NCBI RefSeq assembly: GCF_040807025.1
Contig: NC_090943.1
Coordinates: forward strand, 1,474,356 to 1,538,355
Reading direction: 5' to 3'
Source of the DNA: Struthio camelus
Lineage: Eukaryota; Chordata; Aves; Struthioniformes; Struthionidae
Length of the DNA: 64,000 bases
The notes under the pieces are model-generated. The model was not told the DNA's origin. It saw only the letters and a list, made by a program, of their open reading frames with translations, and ran no database searches. The position numbers were made by a program, and so were the translations under genes. Of this stretch, positions 45,501-57,500 are shown in pieces (position 1 is the stretch's first letter; each line of letters starts with the position of its first letter).

Positions 45501-48500
45501 CCCGCCGCCATGGGGAGCGGCGCAGCTGGGGATGGGGGCCTGGATGCTGTCCACAGTGGTGGTGGCCGGCCGGATGCCTGGGGCCGGCTCGGGGCCCCCA
45601 ACCAGCGCTGGCCCCGGGGCAGGGGGGCGGACGGGGCCGGGCACGGGCCCTCCGGGCTGGACCAGGCCGTAGGAAGCACTGGGAACCGGAGTGGAGCCGG
45701 GCACGGGGCCGTGCTGCGGGGACGAACGTGGCGGTGGCGCGTGGGGCCCGGTGTAAGTGGGCTGCACGGGTCCTCGAATCAGTGGGGCGGCCGGGAAGAG
45801 CTGGGGGGCAGAGGAGGGGGCCGAGCTGGGAGGGGGCCCGGCAGCCTGCGGGGCGGAGGGCTGCAGGAGCTGCGGCGGCAGCACCGGGGGGCCGCCAGGT
45901 GGAAAGGGGCCCGGGGCGGAGGCGGCCACCACTGGCGGGCGGTAGTGCCCGGGGAGGGCAGGGGCGGCGGGGAAGCGGGCAGGGGCGAAGGGGCCGGGGG
46001 GCGGCTGCAGGGGGGCGCTGGCCAGCCCGGCAGCGGGCAGCGAGAGCTCGGGGCCAGCGGGTCGCAGCCCCGCGGCCAGCGCCGGGTCGAGGGCCAGCGC
46101 GGCCAGCGTGGCGGGCGGCAGGCGGGCCAGGTGCCCGGCCAGCACGTCCGGGGGCAGGCTCCGCAGGTCCTCCGGCAGGTCCGCCAGCCCCAGGGTGCCC
46201 AGTGGCGGCAGGTCGCCGGCGTCCAGAGCCCCGGCCGCCTCCAGTTCCAGCTCCGACGGCTTCTTCTGCAAGGCCGGTTTGGGGGCTGTGGGCCGAGGGG
46301 GTGGCAGCTTCTTCATCTCCCTGTCGGGAGGTGGCAAACGTCAACGGGGGACAGGCTGGAAAAGCCTCCACCTCTGCTTGCGATGGTCAGTGGTGTCCAT
46401 CTACCCACTCGGGGACAGTGGTGGCCACAAAACCATGGCCATGGTTCCCTCAAGCTGACCACAGACCAACTCGCATCCAAAGGTGGCTCCCACCTCCCTC
46501 AGCGCAAGCAGGGGCTCAGACCCCAACCCAAGCCCAGTCCAGCTTCATGCTCCACGTGGCCCCAGGTCCCCTCAGGCCCACGCACTCCTGTCTCCCTCTG
46601 CACCGGACACGGCACCACCTACTTCTCCAAGATCTGCTGCCTGTTGGCTTCAGCAGCTTGGCAGGCTGCCCGGGCCTTCTCGAGCAGTTTGGCAGCTTTC
46701 CCCTCCAGGTCCGTGTAGAAATCTTTCCCCTCCTGGGATTTCTTCATCAGGTCCTCGTAGGCTTCGTATGAGGCCACCAAGGTCTGAACAGTGGTGTTCC
46801 ACCTGGGGAGAGGGGACACAGGGTGGACTGGGGGCAGAGGGCTGGCACGGAGTAATGCCGTGCCATGCATGTGTCCGCAGAGAGGGCTGCGCATCGCTGC
46901 CACTGCTTGGTCACAGCTCCTGGGACCCAGGGAACGCCAGCAGCCACCAGGGAGGGACGGGTGCAAACACCTAATCTGGCCCCCCAGCACCGGACCACAA
47001 CAAGGGACAGACTAGAAAAGCCAGCAGTGACCCCACACTCAAGCTGGGCAGCCTCACCTTAGGGTGGGTGAGGGCTGTTCCCACACACCAAGACCCCATC
47101 TGGGAATAGTCTTCCCAGGAGAGCGCCCCCTGCCCCAGTCCCCCGCTCACTCACTTGCGCTCCCCCGCTCACTCACTTGTGCTCCACCTCGGCCAGGGCC
47201 TTGCGCACGGCCGCATATTTGACGTTGGCATCCGTCAGGGCCTTCAGGACATTTTCCTGGGCAGCCAGGTTCTGCTCCAGGTACACCTTGATCTGGTCAT
47301 ATTTCTTCAGCTGCTCCTCAAAGAGTTTCTGCCAAGGGAAAAGGAAGATCTCAGGGGCCACAAGTGGTTGATGCCACCACGGGGCCAGGGTGAGGGCTGG
47401 GATGGGGCAGAGCTTTTGCCACGGCCCCAATTGGGATGTGCTGCACGTGCAGGGCCCAGGAGAAGCTTTCCCAAACACCACAGGTAGCATCTAGCTCCAG
47501 GCTGGATCCTCAACTCTGGCCAGCCCCGCTGCTGCTCAAGACTCACCTTCATCTCAGAGCGGTCGGTGGTGACCAGTGAGGTGGTGATATCGTCCTTCTG
47601 GATCATTTCACGCAGCTGCTGCTCCAGGGACGTCCGCTGGTCCCGCATCTCCTGCACCTTGGCCAGGATCCGCTTCAGGTTCTGCAGCACCTGCTTGTCA
47701 TCTGAGGGGACAGGCAGCGCTGAGTGGCCATGCCAGACCCCTGCCCGGTCCTGCGTGGTGTTCCCAGCCTGAGCCTGCTCATGGGACATGCTGCAGCCAC
47801 CAGGAAGGAATCACAGGGGGCAGGAGCCCATCTGCGCCCTGCCCTGGCACACCCAGCACCTGACAGTAGCGGTGCTGGGCTCACTGGTGCTCGCTGAGAC
47901 AGCAACCAGGTCTCTGCCACATGTGCTCTGTCACCTGTCCCCACACCAGGATCCCCAAGACTTTGCTTGCTCTATGGGGGGACAAGCCCCCACCCCAGCT
48001 TGCGACGGACCGTGCAGCAAGGCGATGCCGTGACAACTCTGCCCGAGCCTCGCACAGGGCAGCCAACACCAGGGCACCCAGGGAAGCCCCAAAGAGGCGC
48101 TGCAGGAGACACGGATCTGCCTGGGGTACAATCGTGAGGCTACAACGGCTGCGAGCACGGCCTGGCCCACCTGCCGGCGCAGCACTGCACGCCGCGGCTC
48201 ACCTTCGGTCAGCGAGGGAGAGGGCAGCGCGGCCCGGACCTGCTCCAGGGGCCCGCTGAGCAGGCGGAGGTTGCCGATGTGCAGGTTCATGGCTTTGTGC
48301 AGCTCCGTGTTGGTGAAGCTGGCCTTCTCGTGCACCTCCATGTACTTGGAGCACTCCTTGCTGACCTCAGCCAGCCCCGAGGACGGAGGGGATGCTTGCG
48401 GTGGCGGGCTCCTCCCGAGCAGCTCCTGCAGCTTCCGCTCCTGAACCTCATCCTCCTCAAGGAGGTCTCTGATCTCCTTCAGGGAGGCCTCCACGTCAGT

Positions 48501-51500
48501 GAAGACCCCGGAGAGCACTGGAGGCAGAGACACGGAGATGGCTTTTCTGGCAAACGGCTGAACCAGCACCTGCCACAAGCCCTTCGGGCCCAACTCGCTT
48601 GGCCCCCCCTGCTCCAACCCTGAAGCTAGGCCTTGACGCAGCAGCCCACAGTAAATCCAGTCTGCGGGCTGCCAGAGGCAGGGAGTGGAGGCAGGCAAGG
48701 ATGCCAGGACCCGGGTGCCTCAAGGCCGGGCTCAGGGCCTACTTGTGCTGGGGAGATCGAGCTCTGCGTGGCTGCAGCGGTCTCCGGACAGCACCAAACC
48801 TGCTAGCTGCACCCCACGGGCAGGGCATGGGGAACGGCTCCCTCCCCTTGCTGCAGATACGCTAGCAGGGCTGGGCCAGGCATTCCCACGGCCCCCATAG
48901 GTCCCCATGCCCCTACCCTGCATGGACTGGACCAGGTTCTTGACCGTGTCCGGGCGCACACTCAGCGCGGCACACTTCTCCATCAGGATTGGGGGGATGT
49001 GGCTGTACATGTCCAGGTTGTCCACGGTCTCGGGGTCCAGCTGCATGGAGTCCATGAACTGGCTACGGGCAGGAAGAAGCCCCTGAGCAGTGGCAGAGCC
49101 TCCCCGGTGCACGAGAAGGCTCCCCAGCTCCATGCAGGGTCCCCCATCCCAAACCGCAGCCATCACGGGGCAGAGCACTGCGGCTGCTCATCACCCCGAG
49201 AGCCACCACGGCCAACAGACCGAGCAGAACCACATGGTGAATTTGGGGAAGGGTCACTGCAGCTGGGTCCCCGCTGGTGGAAAGGCCCAGCCGCTCCTCA
49301 GTCAGACCTGGGCAGCCCAGGCTTTGGACTTGTTCAGCACAAGGGCTAAGGGATGGCAGAGATCAGAGATGCCTGCGTTCCCCTCAGCGCCAGGAAAGGC
49401 TCTCGCGTTGGGGTAGCTGGACACGGGCGGGAAACCTGGCAAGGGGACAAGCAGGACAGCCCCATGCCAGGCTGCAGGAAGCATGGATCGCTGCTTCGTG
49501 TCAAGGTCTCTAGCAGGGAAGAGGACACCAGGGCCCCATTCAGGCATAGCTCACACTTACTCCAGCACTTCGTTCTTGGCTTCGATCTTTGCCATCACAT
49601 CTCTCAGCAGTTTAGCCTTCTCTTCGCTACAACAGAGGAAATAAAACCCCTTAATGCTGTGAAGGTGCTTGGGAAGCCTCCACTCATGAGTTACAAGTGC
49701 CCTAAGCCCTGCAGGAAGCAGCCAAAGATTTGAAACCTCTGGGCCTGCTGCATGTGGCCTTTTGGGACAGCGAGGCCAGAGTAGCTCTCCTTCAGCTGCC
49801 AGGAGAGACACGCTGGACAGGAGCTGGACAAGAGGATGGCTAGGGGACAAACCATGGGTGGCCTGTAAGGAGCCTCTGAGCCTGGACTCACCTCAAGGGG
49901 AGCTGTTCTGTGACAAGCTCTCCGTAACTGCCTGTCTCAGCCACCCCCAGGGGTGGCAATGGGGAAGTTGGAGATCCTCAGAGGGGATGCTCTGGGAAGG
50001 TAGCAGCTCCCCAAGAAAACCTCTGGTGCTGGTTTGGCTCCCTTCAGCTCCCATTAGCCTGCAGAAGGGCTGAGCTGGGACAGGGTCCCCTTATTGAGCC
50101 TGGTGCTGGAGATCTGCTGCTCCCAGCTCCACAGGCAGCCAGCTGGGTGCTCTGCTCTAGCCAGAGCTGTGCCCTCCCGCGATGTGGCCCAGGACACACC
50201 TGTACAGCGAAGACGCCTCGTGGGCGGCCATGGGAACCAGCTTGGCAAATATATCAGGGCCGGTGACAGCTGGGTCCGTGGGGTTGACAGGGAGGGCTTT
50301 CACCAGCGGGGCACCTAGGGTTCAAACACACAACACATGGCTGTCCCAAACCTCTGCACGGGAGCTGATCTCCCCTCCGCGCCCAAGGCAGGTCCTCCTG
50401 CCCAACACCTTCACTCCCAGCAGATCCCAGGGAAGGCAGGACATCATGGCACAAGGCCTCGCTGACCCAAAGGCTCCACTGTCCATCACCGTGTGCACCT
50501 CTCCCACCAGCAACCGCAACTCTTCGGAGAGCGCGCTGCCTGGCCTCACCTTTCACGGACTGCAGGGTGTCCAAGGCAGGCACAGCTTCGTGGTAGATAA
50601 AGTCATTGTCCTTCTTGGCTGAATTGTACCTGGAAACAAGAAGTGACGCTACGTTGAGGATGCTACGGTGAGGAGCAGGCCCTGCCCCAGGCTCCCCAGC
50701 ATACTCGCAACAGGGTCAGGCCCTGCCCCTCTTGGACCGGCTCCAGGGGGAGCAAAGAGCAATTCCCACAGCAGCCACGCGGCCCAAGCGCCTCGGGCAG
50801 CGGATCAGAGCCGCTCAGGGATGTTGCCATGCCAAAGCTGTTCCCTCAGCTACTCTGGCCACCCAGATATCTCTGACCTCCGAAGAGGCGGGACCACTAC
50901 ATCCAGGAACACCCTGTGCCCAGACTCACTTGCCACCGATTACGTCCATGGTGAATCTCAGGGCTTCCTGGACGGTTTCCGGCTGGCCCTGCAGAAGTGA
51001 GAGTTAGCGCAGGCCGGGCAATGGGTAGCGCTGCCCCAGTGGCCAACCCCAGCCCTGGTGCAGCGGTCACAGCCCAAGTCTCCTAGGTGCCAGCAGCAGC
51101 CTCGCCGACCAGCGAGGGCTCGCAGCCAGCTGGCAGCTCCCAGCACTGCACTTGGTTCCGCTTCCAAAGCTTTGACCTTCACCGGAGCAAACGGTGACAC
51201 GGGGAACCCCGAGCCCCCGCTGAGGCAAGTGCTGCACCTCCTTCCCCAGCCACGGTGATGTCCCCAGAACATCGTTCCCACAATACCACACCGCTACCGC
51301 CTGAGCGCGCCTGCTGTCCCCACCACCCAGGTCAGGCTGTAACCTAGAGGCCCTGGAGCTTTCACTAAGACTACAAGGAGAAAAGGCAGCACAGGATGTG
51401 CCAGCAAAGCAGCTGCAATGCAGAATGCGGAAATGGATGCTCCTGGTGCTGCTCTGAGATACCTTGGCTTGAATTCTTTCCTTTTCTCGTCCCCGTGAGC

Positions 51501-54500
51501 CAAACTGCACCTTCCTGGCCCCACACCAGGACCTGCACAGTGGAAGAGGTGGTCTGCCCCCATCTTTGCAGGGGAACGATGCTCTACTGGGACCTTTGAG
51601 GTCTTGCACTCCCAAGGGGAGCCCCAAGCAACAGGCAACCCACTACCCAAAGGAAGAGAGCTGAGCCCCACTGCCCTGGGGGTTGGGGCAGCCTCCTGGG
51701 AGGAGACAGATGGAAGTTTCTATCGGTTCAAGCACTGGAGAGAGTTAAACCAGGTTTTCCACAGCCCAGCAGGAGGGCTGCTGTCCCTTGGAGCTATGGG
51801 TTACAGGCAGCCCTCAGAGAATGGCATCAGAAGGAAACCACTTGAGCACTTGAGTGAGCACTTTCAGGAGAGGGCAGTGAACAGGAATACAAGTGAGAGG
51901 TACCTTCTCCAGGGCCAAGCAAGGCACCAACAGTCAGGAGGGATGGACACAAGGGACACCCTTGGGGATTAGTGCAGACTGCTCCCCAAGCAGCTCCCAG
52001 CCCACGTTATCCCAACGTCTGTATGGGAACTGAAACACTCGACTCCAGATGCTGCAGTTACAGGGCAGAAACCCAAACATCTCCAGGAGCCCCAAATCCT
52101 CTGTACCCCACAGTTTCACGTACAGACCCCATCACAGCACCGTCTTCTGCATCCAGAGCACCACAGCTCTGCGGGAAGCTCACCAGCAAGGCAGGGCTGA
52201 GCACTGCAGCCACACAGCCCTCCTGGCACTGCTCACATGCTCTCAAACAATTAAAAACCAAACCAAATCCACAAAAGCTTAAGAAAGAGGCAGTGCCTGC
52301 CTCTGAGTAGCACAGTTCAGCGGGCCCTACCTGCGGGCCCAGCTCTGCTCCTCCTGTCACACCAGCCCTTCTCCCCACAGACCCTGGGCTGGCCTCCTCT
52401 GTCCTCCCCTTTGAGAGGCTCTGCTCTCGTGGGAGCGAACTGGCTTTGCGGTCCTGCACAGACAGGAGGCAGCTCAAAACCCTGATGGTGCCAGCTCCGC
52501 TCCCAGACCAGCGGCCGAAAAGCCTCCAGTCTCGCAGCAGCAAAGCACAAGTCGCTCATGTCACTCAGTCCCCTTCATCAGTAGGGGACAGCCGTGCCTG
52601 GTGGCTGCCAGCACCAGCAGCCTCAGGGGTTTTCCCTGGGCACTGCTCCTAGAGCGGGGACGTGAAAGAACCGTGCCCAAGGAGGGCTCCCAGAGACAAC
52701 AACAAACAGAGAGGTTTTAAAACCCAGTCCCCACTACCTGAAGGAACATACTTTTGCCAGTTTGATAGCTTCATTGAGTTTATCCAGGGCACTCTGGAAG
52801 TAGATGACCTGCAGAGAGAACAGAAATTAGGTCAAAATTCCTTAGGGATGCGGGAGCTGGCACGAAAGCAGGTGCCTTTGCTTCGTGCAGAAACACTCCT
52901 GAGGGCTGCAGCTCTGTTCAGTATGACAGGGCCTTCTGAGGTGGCCCAAGCAAATGGCACTTCCAAGCAAGCCCCGCTGAGGGACTGGCCTTTGGGATAG
53001 ACAAGGACTTGGAGAAAGGGACTGGGCAAGTGCTAACAGAGTTGCTTTGAAGCGACCAGACATCGGTGCTGCAGCTCAGCCCTGACCCTGCGACGGGCAG
53101 CCCTGGGTGAGCCCAGAAGCTTCATTCTCCTGTGGGAGCTGCATGGGAAATGGCAGCCCGGCAACAGGGTGCTCCCCGACTGCGAGGGCTGGTAACTAGC
53201 AGGTACCGATTTCCTATCCCCACCAGGGCCAGCGCCAAACTGCTGCCAGTTCAGGAGAAACGTGCACCTGTTGGCTGTCTGCACACACAGCCCCGTGCAC
53301 CAGAGGCACTGTGCGCTATCCATACACGCTCCCAAGAGGCAGGGCATGGCTAATGACACAGTCTTAAATGTGCTTCCAGGACCTAGGACACCCAAGGTCG
53401 CGAACATGATGATCTCTCCCAGGACTCAACCCTCCTGGGGCAGGACCTCAGTCCAGAGCCCAGACTAGACTGGATGAGCTGACACGGCTCTGCTTACCCT
53501 TTCCCCAAACTTCTGCTGCTCCTCGGCCTGTTTTCCCATGTGTAACTGCAACAAAACACGCATTGGCAACGTCAGAACTTCTTATCTAGAGGGAGATCTT
53601 TTGAAAAGGCAGTTAAACCTCACAGAACAGCCAGAGCCCATTCGTCAGCCGTATTTTGGTGAGCACCGCCCTGTGGCAGGGGTGAGCAGCCCGAGCTGTC
53701 GGCCAGGTGGGAGCCAAGGGCGGGTCACAGCCAAGCAGCGCCCCAACGCACAGCCTGCTCTTCCCACTTACGTGGGCCACAGCAGCAAAATAGTAGATCT
53801 TCATCTGAACCAATTTCTTCCAGTCTTTCTGGATCTTTCCCAGCAGCGAGGCAGTCTCCGAGTTTTCCAAAGCCCGGCAGGCCTCTTTGTAGTAATCCAC
53901 AACCTACAGACAGAAACACGGAGGAATTGCCAGGGGTGCCTGGTGTTTGGAAACCCTAGATAAAGTCTGATTCCAGTTCAAATCGAGAGCAGCAAGGGAA
54001 AGGAAGATCCACTGGCAACAGTATTTGTGTCCAAGGCTTCGGGTCATCCAGCTAATGTAAAACTATCGCACTACTACTGATGAATTTTTGGTCAGAGCCA
54101 GGGAGCTCTTACATTGCTGTGCTGAACTTGCCCCACACGGTAGGCTTAAAACGTGTTCTTCAAGGAAATTCAAAAGCTGGAGCAAACCCAAAGCACAGGC
54201 GACGTAAGGAGGATCTCAGGCAGGCAGAGCTTCAGGACTGCTATTAGTGCAGTCCCTTGGGAGGACTGAGCTGGAGGACCTCATTTGAACTAGACCATGA
54301 ACAAACACTCAACTGTCTTTACAACACTGTCCTTTCAGGAGTTGGTGGTTGCGTTCACAGTGTGAGGAGATGGGAGCACCCCCATACTGCCGTTTAACTG
54401 GGCTGACAAAGAGCAGCACTGCTGCTGTGCAGGGTTTGCACCCCCTGCCAAGTTCCTGATCCCAGATGTCCCTCCCATACACAGCAGGAGCGGGCTCTTT

Positions 54501-57500
54501 TGGTAACGGCAAGTACTCACACAGAAAGAGCGAGAGCTTGGTGCAGCAGAGATTATCCAGTGGCTCACCTGGGCACTGATCCGGGCCACGAGGAAACTCT
54601 TCCTGTTGTCCAGCATGGACTTCTCCAGGAGACACTCTTGTGCCTGGCCCTACCAGAGACGGAGGGAAATTCTTAGCTTCCCCCACATCCACTTTCCTTG
54701 GGAAACCCTTCCATACCCAGCCCAGGCCTTGACCTCTGGCAGCACCTGCCAGCTACTGCCCCTTTCTTGAGAAGCCAGCAGGGCTTGGGAAGGAGCCACT
54801 GTCCCGTGCCTACAGCAGCCTGGACTCCAGTAGACAACAGCCAATATGTGACATCAGGGCCAGATACCCCCTGCTCCATCCCCAGCTTGGACAGGCAGTG
54901 CAGCTCCCGAGAACAGGCACAGCTATACGAAGGCAGTTTTCAACTGCAGGGCACCCTCTCAGAAGCAGCAAAACCAGGAAAGGAACATTTAAAGGAAATG
55001 ACTCTCATTTGGTACTTCCGACTCCTGCCCAAGCCTCCTCCTCAGGAACGGCCACACTTCACTCCCCCAATCCAGGCTCCTTTGCCTGCCCTTGCAGGCC
55101 TACAAAGCATCATGTCCAGCTCCAAGGAGCTGGACTCAAACTTCAGTCAGTGAGGAACACCGAATCTGATATACATCTCCTCTCCCATTAGGGCATCAGC
55201 TGTCCCAGAGGTATGCGAGGAGCCACCCCGGCATGACCAGTGCCCCAGCAGAGACAGAGCCCACTCCCTACCAGCATGAGGTTGATGTTGAGGTTGAGGA
55301 TCTGGTGACTCATGTCTACGCTGTAGGAGTGGGGGAAGTGATCCCGCAAGTACGTAAAAGCCCCAGCAGCACACTGGAAGTGGGTGCACGAAACCTTCAT
55401 GCCCTGAGTGGACAGGAGAACACGTGTTAGGCATGCGCGGGCCTCCTGCACGCAAGCCAAGCAGTAGGCACACGCCCACTGCTGCCAAAAGCTTGGAAGT
55501 GAGTCCTGGGGGCTCTCAGGGTTGCTTTGAACCTAGAAAGCTCTGAATAGCTTGGTGCTTTCCCCTAGGCTGTGCAAACCTGAAGCTGTGGTCAGATACT
55601 CCCCCTTTTTCAGGGGCTGCAGCACCTGAATGCTGAGTCGGATCTCTCCCTTCCTGGCCTTAAGCGCTGAGGGTAGGAAGAAGTTCAGCCTGGCCAGCAA
55701 GCCAAGCAGACCCTAGCTGATGCCGGGACAGCAATGACTGGGCAGGGGTGACACAGCTGGGACACTATCATGAGGGGGACACTATCGTGACATTATACAT
55801 CAATACTTAGCCAGAGCAGACATCCAGAGCTGGTCTCTGACAGAGATGCTTGTAACTACCCACGTTACAGAGAAGAAACCCTTAGCGCTATCAGCTTATG
55901 GCTATTAACCGTATGAGAGAGAAAAGTCATCCAGGGAAGACCCGAAAGGCATTTTGGGCTCGTTACCTCCTCAGACACTCTCTTGTCCATGGCACCCAGC
56001 ATGGAGTGCAGCGCACCTGCGGAAACAGGGACACAGCTGAGCAGGGCGATCACACCCTGCCAGCCTCCACCCACCGCTCTCGGACCAGCCCAAGGCAGTG
56101 TTGAAGCCCCTCTGCCAGTCGGTGGCTCCTATGACCCAGGCTGGACATCTTGTACAGGCAGAGCCTAAATCACTTCAGACCTGCAGAGACACCAACTGTT
56201 TCCCAGCGAGGGGCAGGCGCTGTGGGATGGGGCTGCAGCGATGCAGGCCACTGGTTTAATGGGTGTGTTTCTACCAACTTGAGGGAGTACCCATCTCTCA
56301 GAAGGGGCCCTGGCACTGTGTTACCTCATGCCACCTTTAGCTGCCCCTTATATAGCCCTGCGCTGTGCAGGGTTTAAGTTAACCCACTTTGCTCTGTGCA
56401 TTGTCGAGTGGGAGAGCGGAGCTGGCTCCTGAGCTGCAACGAAAGGGGCAGCTTCAGTCCCAGAGATGGAGATGTCTTCTGCATGGGGGGACTGAGCGCG
56501 GCCTCGCTTTGGGGCCTACCAAAAAACCCCGCTCTGAGGTGTGACTGTCAGAGGCTGCAGAGCGCTAGGGCACAAGCGTTACGTTTGCTGTTCTCACACC
56601 CGCCACAGATGCTTGGGCGGACAGGATGCTGGGCGAGAGGGACACAGCCTGACCCAGGCTGTCACCACGCTAGAAAGCACATTGCCAGCGCTGTGGCTCC
56701 CACTCAGTGGGACGTCTCCTTGCAATGCCTGTCCCTGAACAAGACACACGGCAGCGCACAAGCAGGGCTCTCAGGGACCAGGAGGAACGGCTTTCTGACA
56801 AGAGCCAAAGCCAAACTCTCATGCCACTCTCGCACTGAGTGCCCAGTCTTGCAGGCAGTGCAGAAGAGGGGAGGACGCGCATCCAGGCTGAACCACGGGG
56901 CTGCTGGTGGGATGAGGCAGGCAGTGCTTCTGCCTGGCTGCCCCAGAGGGATCGCATGGGACTACAGGCCAGGCAGAGATGAGGGTTTTCCTCGTGCCAA
57001 GCCACACACAGACCAACAGGGCAGCTGGTCACCCAGGACCTTACCCAGGTTGTAGAGGATGCACGCCTGCTCATACTTGATGTCCTCATGAGTCACCGTC
57101 TTGCCCGAAAAGATCTCTGTCCTTTAAGGAGAGAAGACTGGTTACCAGCTACGGATGGAGTTAGCGGCGTTCTCGCACATGGACTATGTGCCAGGGAAAG
57201 GGTGTTTTGGGAGAGGTTCAGAGAAAGGCAACAGGGCCAGACCGCTCAGAGTTATTGCGGGAGAAGTGCACACCACAGCTGTATGTGCCCAGTCCTCACT
57301 TAGGAGTCCCTTCAGCAAGGCAGGATTTGCCATGGAAGGCTTAGGCTTGAGGTGAGTCTCTTAAAAGCCTCCTTAGCAGTCAGGATTTCTCCCTCCAGCC
57401 AGGCATTGCCCTGTGCGGACCTGGTAGGACCATGCATCTCCATGTGGCAGGCTTCGTACAGGCTTTGTGCACACACACAAAACCGCTTTTACACACATCC

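Noticed and set aside
44494..46771. Very long open frames overlapping PTPN23 exon 20, on the plus strand (632 and 586 codons) and in another minus frame (625 codons)
   Set aside because: The exon is so GC-rich that stop codons are rare in every frame. The true frame is fixed by PTAP, conserved islands and phosphatase motifs, and the others read as low-complexity Arg/Gly/Ala/Pro.
56396..57055. 219-codon plus-strand open frame antisense to PTPN23
   Set aside because: It runs into PTPN23 exon 4 by chance, and the translation shows no familiar motif.
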